Source: Roseovarius arcticus
GTDB lineage: Bacteria > Pseudomonadota > Alphaproteobacteria > Rhodobacterales > Rhodobacteraceae
Length of the DNA stretch: 64,000 nucleotides
Direction: 5' to 3'
Assembly: GCF_006125015.1 (NCBI RefSeq)
Contig: NZ_SZZN01000001.1
Location: 2,046,001-2,110,000, forward strand
This document shows, piece by piece, positions 45,433 to 53,889 of this stretch (within the stretch, counting starts at the first letter, position 1; each line of letters begins with the position of its first letter). Under the pieces are notes generated by a model. It was not told where the DNA came from. It saw only the letters and a program-made list of their open reading frames with translations, and ran no database searches. A program made the position numbers and the translations under genes.

Positions 45433-45882
45433 TTAACTCAAGGCTAGTTTGAACCCGGTATGCGATGGCACAAAGCCGAGCGATTCGTAGAACCGATTGG
45501 CGTCAGCGCGCTGAGCGTTCATCGTCAACTGTACCAGCGCGCAGCCTTCATTGCGCGCGCGTGCTATCGCGTCCGCGAACATTTGGCGCCCGATGCCCTG
45601 CCCTCGCATTGATCCGGCAACACGCACACTCTCGATCTGTGCACGCCGCGCGGCGCGCAGGGATAGCCCGATGATAAAGGTGATCTGGTAGGTGGCGATC
45701 ACGCCGCCCGCCGCATCGGTGCCCACGATCAGTGTATTGCCAGCCTCGCCCGCCATGTGGTCAAACGCCGCCAGATACGGCGCCAGATCTCCTGCCTCGC
45801 GGGCCGCGCCCAGCACGTCGTCCGCCAGCAAGGCCACGACTTCGGCAACGTCCTCACGCCGCGCCGTGCGAAATTCAATCAC
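45433..45882 (-). CDS. GNAT family N-acetyltransferase
   Basis: The 149 aa protein has the acetyl-CoA-binding signature [20 protein letters not shown] (about 88-107), the hallmark of GNAT motif A, and a C-terminal [18 protein letters not shown]. Substrate is unknown. Its ATG overlaps the trpF stop by four bases, so it is inserted between trpF and trpB as part of the operon. Housekeeping relatives act on small amines, protein termini or antibiotics. Confidence 0.85.
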   Translation of the reverse strand: MIEFRTARREDVAEVVALLADDVLGAAREAGDLAPYLAAFDHMAGEAGNTLIVGTDAAGGVIATYQITFIIGLSLRAARRAQIESVRVAGSMRGQGIGRQMFADAIARARNEGCALVQLTMNAQRADANRFYESLGFVPSHTGFKLALS

Positions 45883-46523
45883 CCTCGCGCCGCTGCGACA
45901 AAGGCGCGCATCAGCTCCGCATCCTTGACGCCCGGCGCACTTTCGATGCCCGAGCTGACGTCAAGCTGCAGCGCACCTGTCCGCTCTACCGCCTCGGCGA
46001 CGTTGCCTGGTGTCAGCCCGCCCGCCAGCATCCATGGCGACGTCCAGCGTCGCCCAGCGATCAGTGACCAGTCAAAGGCAAGTGCGTTTCCGCCCGGCAG
46101 GGCCGCGCCCTTCGGCGGCTTCGCATCGATCAGCAGTTGGTCAGCAACGCCCGAGTAGAGGTCGATCTGCGCAAGGTCGTCCGCATCCGCGATGCCGATC
46201 GCCTTCATCACCGGCAGGCCGTAGCGGGCCTTGATCTCGGCCACGCGCACCGGCGTCTCGCCGCCGTGCAGTTGCAGCATGTCCAGCGGGACGGCGGCCG
46301 TGAGCGCGTCCAATGCAGCGTCATCCGCATCAACAGTCAGGGCGACCTTGGCGATTCCGTCCGGCGCCGCAAGCGCCAGTGCCGCTGCCGCCGCGTGACT
46401 GACGTTCCGCGGCGAGCGCGCAAAGAAGACAAAGCCGACGTACTGCGCGCCCGCAGCCGCCGCAGCGGCTACGTCCACGGGCGTTTTCAGCCCGCACATT
46501 TTAATACGAATGTTGTGGCTCAT
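45879..46523 (-). CDS. trpF: Phosphoribosylanthranilate isomerase
   Basis: TrpF catalyses an Amadori rearrangement in tryptophan synthesis. The 214 aa TIM-barrel protein contains [16 protein letters not shown] with the catalytic Cys, [17 protein letters not shown], and the C-terminal [19 protein letters not shown]. It starts six bases after lapA and overlaps the GNAT gene by four bases. Confidence 0.95.
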   Translation of the reverse strand: MSHNIRIKMCGLKTPVDVAAAAAAGAQYVGFVFFARSPRNVSHAAAAALALAAPDGIAKVALTVDADDAALDALTAAVPLDMLQLHGGETPVRVAEIKARYGLPVMKAIGIADADDLAQIDLYSGVADQLLIDAKPPKGAALPGGNALAFDWSLIAGRRWTSPWMLAGGLTPGNVAEAVERTGALQLDVSSGIESAPGVKDAELMRAFVAAARG

Positions 46524-46529
46524 GTCGCC

Positions 46530-46880
46530 TCAGCGGCCAGTGTCCAACAGAGCGATGACTTCATCGCTGCCCTCGTGCTTTTCAGCCTTGAGGCGCTTGA
46601 TCTCTGCACGCAAGCGGGTCATCTCGCGCGCTTGGCGGACAGCAGCGGCACGCTCGCCTGCTTCGCGAATCCACTCCCAGATGAACCCCAAGATGAGGCC
46701 AGCCAGAATCCCGCCAAAGATGACCACGAAAAGTGGCACCTCACGCGCGGGGCTCAGAGCGGTCAGTCCAGTCAGCTCGTCCGGCACCATTCGAATCGGC
46801 ACATAGACGCGATTGGCCAAGGCTATGAGGATCAGGGCCATCGCAAAGATGGCGATCGAGGCGTAGCGAATGTAGCGCAT
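46530..46880 (-). CDS. LapA-domain membrane protein
   Basis: The 116 aa protein resembles lipopolysaccharide assembly protein A domain proteins (DUF1049). It has two transmembrane helices (IRYASIAIFAMALILIALA and LFVVIFGGILAGLILGFIW) and a cytoplasmic coiled-coil tail rich in Arg/Glu (REMTRLRAEIKRLKAEKHEG). It lies three bases after ihfB, an arrangement known in many Proteobacteria, and six before trpF. Confidence 0.8.
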   Translation of the reverse strand: MRYIRYASIAIFAMALILIALANRVYVPIRMVPDELTGLTALSPAREVPLFVVIFGGILAGLILGFIWEWIREAGERAAAVRQAREMTRLRAEIKRLKAEKHEGSDEVIALLDTGR

Positions 46881-46883
46881 GTG

Positions 46884-47165
46884 TTACTTTCCGTTCAGGC
46901 GGTCCCGCAAAAGCTTGCCGGTCTTGAAGAAGGGGACATGTTTCTCCTCCACAGGAACGGATTCGCCGGTACGCGGGTTCCGCCCCGTACGCGCATCGCG
47001 CTTTTTTACGGAAAACGCGCCAAAGCCACGCAGTTCCACCCGGTTACCCGATGCCATCGCATCGGTGATCTCGTTGAAGACGGTGTTTACGATCCGCTCC
47101 ACATCCCTTTGGTATAAATGCGGATTTTCATCGGCAATTTTCTGAATCAATTCCGATCGGATCAT
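46884..47165 (-). CDS. ihfB: Integration host factor beta subunit
   Basis: IHF-beta with IHF-alpha bends DNA in nucleoid structure and regulation. The 93 aa have [40 protein letters not shown] and the DNA-intercalating Pro in [11 protein letters not shown]. It is the first gene of a minus-strand set continuing into lapA and trpF. In many Proteobacteria rpsA lies upstream of ihfB. It is not in this window. Confidence 0.95.
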   Translation of the reverse strand: MIRSELIQKIADENPHLYQRDVERIVNTVFNEITDAMASGNRVELRGFGAFSVKKRDARTGRNPRTGESVPVEEKHVPFFKTGKLLRDRLNGK

Positions 47166-47215
47166 TGGTTCAGTCCCCCCAGTCGTTTGCTTTTCGCCTT
47201 TGCGGCTTTTGCCAG

Positions 47216-47244
47216 ACTATAGATCGAATGAAGAAAAACAAAAA
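47216..47244 (-). promoter_or_regulatory. Possible ihfB promoter
   Basis: On the minus strand TTTTTG, 17 bases, TATAGT (47216-47221) lies about 50 bases before the ihfB start. The -10 matches five of six consensus positions and the -35 is weak. Confidence 0.4.
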
Positions 47245-47398
47245 CAGAAAGCGCCGCGACGGGCATGAAATCTGTCGATTCTGCCCATCCAAGTGCATTT
47301 GGCCGTCCAATTAACGCGTGTCGAGAGGGAGTTAGCCAGCATGGATCAGCCACAGGCGAGCCGAACGGCTGCCGATTCGCACTCTGAGGGCAATGGCG

Positions 47399-48184
47399 TC
47401 AGAGCGTAAAGATAGCGCGCCTCAGCAAGTTCAGTCCCGCGATTAACAAGATCCAAAGCGTCAACCGTTTGAACAGTTTCTGATCGATGCGGTCCTGAAT
47501 TTGAAAACCAGTCCAGATACCAAGCAGCGCGGGCGGCACCAGCGCAATTGACAGTGGCAACGTTTGCGCATTCAGCACGCCGGACGCGATGTGTGCTGCC
47601 GCGAGCGCCAACGCCCCAAGGCCATAGAGCACCCCCTGCACGCGCACCTGCTCGCGCTTTTCTGTCTCCATCGACGTCAGCATGGCGACCGTAATTGGCC
47701 CCCAGACGCCCGACAGCCCGCCGATAAACCCCGCCGCGCCGCCAAGGCCCATCTCAACGCGGCGCCCCGGATGCGTTGGCAGGCGCAAAGGATACCCGGC
47801 CAGCGTCGTGCCCGCATAGCTCACCAGCGGCACCGCGATGATAAGCAATAACACCGACGGTGGCAGCATCGGTACTAACTGAGCGCTCAGCATTAGCATT
47901 ACGCCGCCGGCGATCAAAAATACCCGAAACCGCACGACTGACGCGACCGCCGCCGCACTCCCTTGCCGCAGCGCCTGCCACGCATTTGTCAGCAGGGTCG
48001 GCACAATCAGGCAGGCCAGCGCCAGATCAGGCGCGACAAAGGTGCTGAGGCCTGACAGCAGGATAAGTGGCATCGCAAAGCCGACAACGCCCTTTACCAC
48101 GCCCGCGCACAGCGCAATCGCATAAGCAAAGAGCCATAGGTCTGGCGGTCCAAGGGCGGCGAAAATCTCCATCGGGCGATCCAT
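47399..48184 (-). CDS. TauE/SafE-family sulfite/organosulfonate exporter
   Basis: The 261 aa protein has about eight hydrophobic segments in a twofold pattern and the family motif GVVKGVVGFAMPLILLSGL near the N-terminus (about 28-46), repeated in altered form as GAAGFIGGLSGVWGPITVA. TauE/SafE permeases are thought to export sulfite or organic anions. The substrate here is unassigned. An ATG four codons in is an alternative start. It has no co-oriented operon partner. Confidence 0.8.
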   Translation of the reverse strand: MDRPMEIFAALGPPDLWLFAYAIALCAGVVKGVVGFAMPLILLSGLSTFVAPDLALACLIVPTLLTNAWQALRQGSAAAVASVVRFRVFLIAGGVMLMLSAQLVPMLPPSVLLLIIAVPLVSYAGTTLAGYPLRLPTHPGRRVEMGLGGAAGFIGGLSGVWGPITVAMLTSMETEKREQVRVQGVLYGLGALALAAAHIASGVLNAQTLPLSIALVPPALLGIWTGFQIQDRIDQKLFKRLTLWILLIAGLNLLRRAIFTL

Positions 48185-48243
48185 ACGCGGGAATTTGCGG
48201 CAGGGGAATGGGCAGGCGCGCTCAATATGCGCTCAAATGCCGC

Positions 48244-48333
48244 GCAATATTGCATCAAAACTCAGCGCTCATTTGTCTTATAGTTGCGCTGCGCTTGCAA
48301 ATAGTTGCGCTGCACTTGCAAAGTGATTAGGAC
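48244..48333 (+). promoter_or_regulatory. Tandem 21-bp repeat and candidate promoter upstream of mcd
   Basis: Two 21-base units at 48280-48300 and 48301-48321 differ at one position. Each begins ATAGTTGCGCTGC and ends TTGCAA. A GCAATATTGC palindrome lies at 48244-48253. TTGCGC (48305-48310) inside the second unit, 17 bases, TAGGAC (48328-48333) could be a promoter. Regulators of propionyl-CoA/ethylmalonyl-CoA genes in Rhodobacterales (PccR/RamB/ScfR type) are reported to bind paired TTTGCAAA-like sites, so these repeats are candidate operators. Confidence 0.55.
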
Positions 48334-48361
48334 GGGCAGCACGTAGAAAAAGGATCGCACG

Positions 48362-50056
48362 ATGGCGCATGACGGACAAATCGACCTGGCAGATCAGACC
48401 CCCTTGCTGGACAATCTGGTGGACCTTACCCGCGCGGCCATCGCGCCTGTCGAAGCCATTGTCGCTGCGGCCAAGTCCGCCGTCCGCGCCCTCGTTACCG
48501 AGGACGGCCGCGTATCGAGCGCGCTGGTGGACCAGCAGCAGACGGCTGCACACGGCCTTGCGTGGCTCGCCACTTACGCCGAGGCGCTGCGCCAGATGCA
48601 GGCTTGGGCGGATCGCCTGACCGAGGCTGGCACCTTTGGCGAGGTCGAGGCGTTGATCCATCAGATCGCCTTTGGCGAGTACCTGTGGCAAATCTACGGC
48701 GGCATCCCGATGAGCCAGGGTGAAATGCTGCGTCTGCAAGATATCGGCCTGACCCAAGACGACATGCGCGCCCTCATGACCCCCGAAATCATGACGCTGA
48801 CCCAAGGTGGCAATACGCAAGCCGCGCGCACGCGCCTCGTCGCACTAATGCAGGAACGCGCCGCCGAGATTACCGTGGGCCGCACCGGCCTCGATGATGA
48901 GTTGGAGATGATCCGCGAGCAGTTCCGCCGCTATGCCGTCGAAAAGGTCGAGCCCTACGCCCACGACTGGCATCTGAAGGACGAGCTGATCCCGATGGAG
49001 ATCATCGATGAGCTGGCGGAAATGGGCGTCTTTGGCCTGACCATTCCCGAAGAATTCGGCGGTCTGGGCCTGAGCAAAGCCTCAATGGTCGTGGTCTCCG
49101 AAGAACTTAGCCGTGGCTATATCGGTGTCGGCAGCCTAGGCACGCGCAGCGAGATTGCGGCCGAACTGATTATCTGCGGCGGCACCGACGCGCAAAAGGC
49201 GCACTGGCTGCCCAAGCTGGCCAGCGCGGAAATTTTGCCCACAGCGGTCTTTACTGAGCCGAATACAGGTTCGGATCTGGGTGCCCTGCGCACCCGCGCC
49301 ACCAAGGACGGCGACGACTACCGCGTGACCGGCAACAAGACGTGGATCACCCACGCCGCCCGCACGCATGTCATGACGCTGCTTGCGCGCACCGACCCGG
49401 ACAGCACCGATCATCGCGGCCTGTCGATGTTTCTGGCCGAGAAAACCCCCGGCACCGACGCGGACCCTTTTCCCACCGAGGGCATGTCGGGCGGCGAAAT
49501 TGAGGTGCTGGGCTACCGCGGCATGAAGGAATACGAGATCGCCTTTGACGGCTTTCATGTCAAAGGCGAGAACCTACTGGGCGGCGAGGAGGGCAAGGGC
49601 TTTAAGCAGCTAATGGAGACATTTGAGAGCGCACGCATCCAGACCGCTGCACGCGCCGTGGGCGTCGCGCAGTCGGCGCTGGACGTGGCGATGCAATACG
49701 CGCAGGACCGCAAACAATTCGGGGGCGCGCTGATCGATTTCCCACGCGTTTCGGGCAAGCTTGCGATGATGGCGGTCGAGATCATGATCGCGCGCCAACT
49801 GACTTATTTCAGTGCGTGGGAAAAAGACGCAGGGCGCCGGTGCGACGTCGAGGCCGGCATGGCCAAGCTGTTGGGCGCGCGTGTCGCATGGGCGGCTGCC
49901 GACAATGGGCTGCAGATTCACGGCGGCAACGGCTTTGCGCTTGAATACAAGATTAGCCGCATTCTGTGCGACGCCCGCATCCTCAACATCTTTGAGGGCG
50001 CGGCAGAAATTCAGGCGCAGGTCATTGCTCGGCGGCTACTGAGCCAGAGCAACTGA
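48362..50056 (+). CDS. mcd: Acyl-CoA dehydrogenase, probable (2S)-methylsuccinyl-CoA dehydrogenase
   Basis: The 564 aa protein has an N-terminal helical extension of about 170 residues ahead of the normal acyl-CoA dehydrogenase fold (about 390 aa), an unusual layout that matches Mcd of the ethylmalonyl-CoA pathway. The ACAD part shows TAVFTEPNTGSDLGALRTRA (FAD/substrate region), GYRGMKEYEIAFDGFHV, the RKQFGGALIDF helix and LNIFEGAAEIQ with the probable catalytic Glu545. It would oxidise methylsuccinyl-CoA to mesaconyl-CoA and reduce ETF. AAGGA lies seven bases before ATG. The assignment is by architecture and recall, not alignment, and other long ACADs are possible. Confidence 0.8.
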   Translation: MAHDGQIDLADQTPLLDNLVDLTRAAIAPVEAIVAAAKSAVRALVTEDGRVSSALVDQQQTAAHGLAWLATYAEALRQMQAWADRLTEAGTFGEVEALIHQIAFGEYLWQIYGGIPMSQGEMLRLQDIGLTQDDMRALMTPEIMTLTQGGNTQAARTRLVALMQERAAEITVGRTGLDDELEMIREQFRRYAVEKVEPYAHDWHLKDELIPMEIIDELAEMGVFGLTIPEEFGGLGLSKASMVVVSEELSRGYIGVGSLGTRSEIAAELIICGGTDAQKAHWLPKLASAEILPTAVFTEPNTGSDLGALRTRATKDGDDYRVTGNKTWITHAARTHVMTLLARTDPDSTDHRGLSMFLAEKTPGTDADPFPTEGMSGGEIEVLGYRGMKEYEIAFDGFHVKGENLLGGEEGKGFKQLMETFESARIQTAARAVGVAQSALDVAMQYAQDRKQFGGALIDFPRVSGKLAMMAVEIMIARQLTYFSAWEKDAGRRCDVEAGMAKLLGARVAWAAADNGLQIHGGNGFALEYKISRILCDARILNIFEGAAEIQAQVIARRLLSQSN

Positions 50057-50078
50057 GCAGTCCGTCATAGAAAACACC

Positions 50079-50110
50079 AACCGGCGCTTATCTCAGCGCC
50101 GGTTTTTTTG
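50079..50110 (+). terminator. Rho-independent terminator after mcd
   Basis: A 10-bp stem AACCGGCGCT/AGCGCCGGTT (50079-50088 with 50095-50104) with a six-base loop is followed by TTTTTG, 23 bases past the stop. Confidence 0.88.
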
Positions 50111-50157
50111 TTGGCGAAGGATAACTAAGCGCCGCCCTAGGAAGGTCGTTCCAAAAG

Positions 50158-50853
50158 CTATTTGACAATCGTCAGCGTAATCGGCTCCAGCCCCTCGATC
50201 GCGCCATTCAAGACGCTGCCCGGCACCACGGGGCCTACCCCCGCAGGCGTCCCGGTATAGATCAGATCGCCGGGTGCCAGATGGTAGAACCGCGACAAGT
50301 GCGCGATGATCTCTGGTACGCTCCAGATCATGTCCGAAAGCCGCGCCTCCTGCACCCGCTGCCCGTCTAGATCGAGGGTGATCGCACGGCGACCAACCTC
50401 GCCAAACTCAGCCGCAGGCGTGATCGCACCCATCAGCGCTGAATTCTCGAAATCCTTGCCCAGATCCCATGGCTTGCGCCCGTCCTTTGCCTTGGCCTGC
50501 AAATCGCGCCGGGTCAGGTCTATGCCGCAAGCATAGCCATAAACGGCGTCAAGTGCGCGTGCCTCAGCTACATCATGCGCCTCCGCGCCGATGGCGATCA
50601 CCAACTCCATCTCGTAGTGGCAGTCCTTTGTGCCCAGCGGATAGGCAATCTCGCTTCCCGGCGGAATCACGGCATGTGCCGACTTGGTGAAATAAAACGG
50701 CGCGTCGCGGTCCACCTCGTTGCCCATCTCGGCTGCATGCGCGGCGTAGTTACGTCCTACGCAAAACACGCGGCGCACGGGGAAAACCTGATCCAAGCCA
50801 GCGATTGCAACGCAAGGCGCAGGCGGGACATCAAATAGCGGGGTAGCAGGCAT
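50158..50853 (-). CDS. Fumarylacetoacetate hydrolase (FAH) family protein
   Basis: The 231 aa protein has the FAH fold with FCVGRNYAAHAAEMGN, the metal-ligand pair in HYEMELVIAIG (two Glu) and GIDLTRRDLQ (Asp), and LAPGDLIYTGTPAGVGPV at the C-terminus. Such enzymes hydrolyse acylpyruvates, as in fumarylpyruvate or maleylpyruvate breakdown, or have oxaloacetate decarboxylase-like activity. The exact substrate is uncertain. It is divergent from the DUF1045 gene. Confidence 0.85.
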   Translation of the reverse strand: MPATPLFDVPPAPCVAIAGLDQVFPVRRVFCVGRNYAAHAAEMGNEVDRDAPFYFTKSAHAVIPPGSEIAYPLGTKDCHYEMELVIAIGAEAHDVAEARALDAVYGYACGIDLTRRDLQAKAKDGRKPWDLGKDFENSALMGAITPAAEFGEVGRRAITLDLDGQRVQEARLSDMIWSVPEIIAHLSRFYHLAPGDLIYTGTPAGVGPVVPGSVLNGAIEGLEPITLTIVK

Positions 50854-50954
50854 GAGCGAAATCCTTTTGCTTTGGCGAAGTTATGGAGCGCAAGCTGGCG
50901 TCTGTCAAAGTCGCGTATCGCTATTGGGGCGCGCGCCGTGCGATGAAGGGCGTT

Positions 50955-51683
50955 ATGCAGCCTCAACATGGATCACCGCCGCCGATGCCTGACCGTCTCT
51001 TTCGCAGATATGCCATCTATTATACCCCTGCGCCGAGTCCGCTGGCACGGTTCGGGGCCGCATGGCTGGGACACGATATCGCCTCTGGCACCTCCGTGTT
51101 TCATCCCCAGAACATCAAAGGCCTGCCCGCCGCCATCACCGACTTGACCGAAACGCCCCGACGCTACGGATTTCACGCGACGATCAAACCGCCCTTCCGC
51201 CTCGCGGCGGATGCATCACCGGAGGCGTTGATGGACGCGCTGGAACAGTTTTGCGCAGACCAACCGCCAGTCGCGCTAGACGGAGCAGAGCTTGCGCGAT
51301 TTGGGCGGTTTCTGGCCATTGCGGCTACGGGCGACACGGCCGCGCTCACCCGGCTCGCGGCCCATACCGTCCACCAATTTGACATATTCCGCGCGCCGCC
51401 AAACGCGGCCGAGATCGCGCGCCACCAGCGCCCGCAGATAAGCGCGGCTGAGGCCAAAAACCTGCGCCTTTGGGGCTATCCGCACGTGATGGAGCAGTTT
51501 CGATGGCACATGACCCTGACTGGTAAACGTCCGGCGCGCGAGACGGCGCAGATCCAGACCGCCCTTGCCCCGATCATCGCACCGATGCTGGCGCCGCCGC
51601 CCGTGATCGACGCGCTTAGCCTTGTGGGCGAGGACGCGGATGGCGGTTTCCACCTGATTCACCGCGCACCCCTGCGCGGCTGA
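50955..51683 (+). CDS. DUF1045 family protein (2H phosphoesterase-like)
   Basis: Members of DUF1045/TIGR03223 are found in phosphonate gene sets. The protein carries two H-x-T motifs of the 2H phosphoesterase fold: FHATIKPPF and WHMTLTGK. The usual N-terminal block YAIYYTPAPSPLARFGAAWL follows. Start is uncertain: the ATG at 50955 has AAGG upstream (242 aa), 50985 would give a shorter protein, and an ATG at 50883 adds basic residues. No phosphonate-uptake or lyase genes lie near, so its role here is unclear. Confidence 0.75.
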   Translation: MQPQHGSPPPMPDRLFRRYAIYYTPAPSPLARFGAAWLGHDIASGTSVFHPQNIKGLPAAITDLTETPRRYGFHATIKPPFRLAADASPEALMDALEQFCADQPPVALDGAELARFGRFLAIAATGDTAALTRLAAHTVHQFDIFRAPPNAAEIARHQRPQISAAEAKNLRLWGYPHVMEQFRWHMTLTGKRPARETAQIQTALAPIIAPMLAPPPVIDALSLVGEDADGGFHLIHRAPLRG

Positions 51684-51715
51684 CGGGTGCCCGCAGCTGG
51701 CCTCGGCGTGAACAC

Positions 51716-52453
51716 TTAGATCGCTGCCCGCGCCGAGAACCGCTCGACAAATCTGGCGCGCGCCTCCGGCAACGGCTTGCCGCCCAGTTCGTGCGCCAGA
51801 CGGTTGCGCAGAAAATGTCCCGTCAGCGCAAAGCCTTCGGCAATCTCGGCATCGGGCGCGGTGCCGTTTCCCAACAGGCACGGCGGCAACGGTAGAAGGC
51901 GGTCAGCCCATTCGCCCGCGCCCGTGCGCGACACCGCGCGGCCCGTCCGCGGCGAGACATAACTAAGATCGTTGGCGCGCGCGCCCATGACAGCGCAAGC
52001 GCTAAGGTCGAGGCCATAACCCAACTCCTCCAGCAGCGCCAATTCCCACCGCAGATAGGCCAGCGGCCAGATATCGCTGTCACCCATAAGGTCCATCAGC
52101 GTCTCGGTCCGCGCATAGAGGGGCGCGTGCGCCTCGCGTTCCGGTAGGGAAAAGAGCAACAAAGACGTCACTGCATTCAGGCCCGCCAGTGCCAGCCGGT
52201 CGTTCATCACATGCACGGCGCGCGAGCGTACAGGCTCCACCGTGAACGTGCCGATATGATCCTCAAGCCGGGCGCGCCACGCCAGATCCAGCTGCGCGCC
52301 GGGCTGCAAGATGGGGGCCAGTTTGCGCGATGCGCCGCCGCGCACGACGCCGGCGTGACGGCCATGTGCGGGCGTCAGCACCTCAATGATTGCGGCGGCC
52401 TCGCCATGCCTGCGCACCGACAGCAAGATGCCCTGATCGCGCCATTCTATCAT
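51716..52453 (-). CDS. recO: DNA repair protein RecO
   Basis: RecO with RecR loads RecA onto SSB-coated DNA in the RecFOR pathway. The 245 aa start [20 protein letters not shown] (OB-fold domain) and contain [20 protein letters not shown] and [20 protein letters not shown], the RecO signature. The zinc Cys of some RecO proteins are reduced here to a few scattered Cys. It is the last gene of the lepB-rnc-era array. Confidence 0.92.
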   Translation of the reverse strand: MIEWRDQGILLSVRRHGEAAAIIEVLTPAHGRHAGVVRGGASRKLAPILQPGAQLDLAWRARLEDHIGTFTVEPVRSRAVHVMNDRLALAGLNAVTSLLLFSLPEREAHAPLYARTETLMDLMGDSDIWPLAYLRWELALLEELGYGLDLSACAVMGARANDLSYVSPRTGRAVSRTGAGEWADRLLPLPPCLLGNGTAPDAEIAEGFALTGHFLRNRLAHELGGKPLPEARARFVERFSARAAI

Positions 52454-52510
52454 CCGCCCAACTCCTCCTCCGCGCCATGAGGCACGTGCAGCAAAGCTAT
52501 GACAAGCATC

Positions 52511-52843
52511 TCAATCGGCAAGGCCGGGCTGATCCAGCAGGTGGCGGCCTGCGCGATCTTCAACCTCGATCACCCACAAATCGGGATCAAAGTTGCGTTG
52601 GCGGGCGATGGCCGCGTCTACATCTGCCTCAAGACCACTGACAAGCGCGTCCCACTTGCGCGCGCCCGACATCAGATCGAAACTGCGCTGAAAGGCTGAC
52701 GCCTGTCCATCAAGTGTGTTCAGTTTGACCAGAACTGCGCCGGATGTGTCGTCGCCATGGGCGGTGACGAAGGCGGGGATATTCAGCGTGCGCAGACGCG
52801 CGAGGTAGGCGTGGACCCAGAAATCTGCCGTCAGACGCGTCAT
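52511..52843 (-). CDS. DUF1491 family protein
   Basis: The 110 aa protein (MTRLTADFWVHAYLARLRTL) matches the small alphaproteobacterial DUF1491 family, conserved between era and recO. It contains GAVLVKLNTLDGQASAFQRS and FDPDLWVIEVEDRAGRHL. No function is known. Its position in the operon suggests a housekeeping role. Confidence 0.8.
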   Translation of the reverse strand: MTRLTADFWVHAYLARLRTLNIPAFVTAHGDDTSGAVLVKLNTLDGQASAFQRSFDLMSGARKWDALVSGLEADVDAAIARQRNFDPDLWVIEVEDRAGRHLLDQPGLAD

Positions 52844-52895
52844 GAGCGCGGCGACGTCGAAGTAGTCAGGGCATGATTAACTACGTTGCTGCGCA

Positions 52896-53801
52896 TCAAT
52901 TGCCGTCCTTGAAGTTCAGGCCCATCTCCGAATAGCGCTCGGCATCTTCCAGCCAGTTCGGACGCACCTTAATCTGAAGAAAAAGATGGACACGGCGTCC
53001 GAGAAATTCCTCAAGCTCCACTCGGGCGGCGGCGCCGACCTGCTTGATCGTCTCGCCCTTGCGGCCCAGCACGATGCCTTTGTGCCCGTCACGCATGACA
53101 TAGATCAGTTGGTCAATGCGCGCCGATCCATCCTCGCGCTCCTCCCAGTTTTCCGTCTCGACGGTCAGTTGATAAGGCAGTTCCTGATGCAGACGCAGCG
53201 TCAGCTTTTCGCGGGTAATCTCGGCGGCGATCATGCGCACGGGCAGATCTGCAATCTGGTCTTCGGGGTAGAGCCATGGACCGTCCGGCAATTGCTGGCT
53301 TAGCCAGGTGCGCAGGGCGTCGACGCCGTGACCCTTTTCCGCCGAAATCATGAATGTCTCACTGAACTCGAACCGCTCGTTCATGTCCTTGGTCAGCGCC
53401 AAAAGTGCGGGCGACTGGACGCGGTCAATTTTGTTGATCGCAAGCGCGACCTTGCGGCCCTTTGTGACATTCGCAAGGTTTTCGAGGATGCGCTGGACCC
53501 CCTCGGTGACGCCGCGATTGGCCTCGATCAGCAGAACTACGACATCGGCGTCTGCGGCCCCGCCCCAAGCGGCGGCGACCATGGCGCGATCCAAACGGCG
53601 GCGCGGCTGAAAGAGACCCGGCGTGTCGACAAAAATAAGCTGCGCGTCGCCATCTATGGCGATGCCGCGAATGCGCGCGCGCGTCGTCTGCACCTTGTGC
53701 GTGACGATGCTGACCTTGGCGCCGACCATGCGGTTCAGCAAGGTCGACTTGCCTGCGTTCGGCTCTCCGATCAGGGCTACGAATCCGGCGCGTGTGCTCA
53801 T
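52896..53801 (-). CDS. era: GTPase Era
   Basis: Era binds the 3' end of 16S rRNA and is needed for 30S maturation. I start at 53801 (MSTRAGFVALIGEPNAGKST), 301 aa. An ATG 8 codons earlier is possible and neither has a strong ribosome-binding site. Motifs: G1 GEPNAGKST, G3 DTPG, G4 NKID, and a C-terminal KH domain with GHKGIVLGRKGETIKQVGAA. It follows rnc, the widespread rnc-era arrangement. Confidence 0.95.
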   Translation of the reverse strand: MSTRAGFVALIGEPNAGKSTLLNRMVGAKVSIVTHKVQTTRARIRGIAIDGDAQLIFVDTPGLFQPRRRLDRAMVAAAWGGAADADVVVLLIEANRGVTEGVQRILENLANVTKGRKVALAINKIDRVQSPALLALTKDMNERFEFSETFMISAEKGHGVDALRTWLSQQLPDGPWLYPEDQIADLPVRMIAAEITREKLTLRLHQELPYQLTVETENWEEREDGSARIDQLIYVMRDGHKGIVLGRKGETIKQVGAAARVELEEFLGRRVHLFLQIKVRPNWLEDAERYSEMGLNFKDGN

Positions 53802-53889
53802 TGGGTTGTTATCCATCGGTTGCAAGCCGCAGCACTACCCGATCGGCGCGCCCTTGCCCAGAGGCTGCGGCGTTACGCGCACTTGCAGG

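Noticed and set aside
47162..47353. A 63-aa minus-strand frame ending with an ATGA overlap at ihfB
   Set aside because: It has no ribosome-binding site or homology I recognise, and the probable ihfB promoter lies inside it. The overlap appears incidental.
48244..48321. CRISPR array or integrase attachment site at the tandem repeat
   Set aside because: There are only two units with no spacer between them and no cas or integrase genes, so a regulatory site is more likely.
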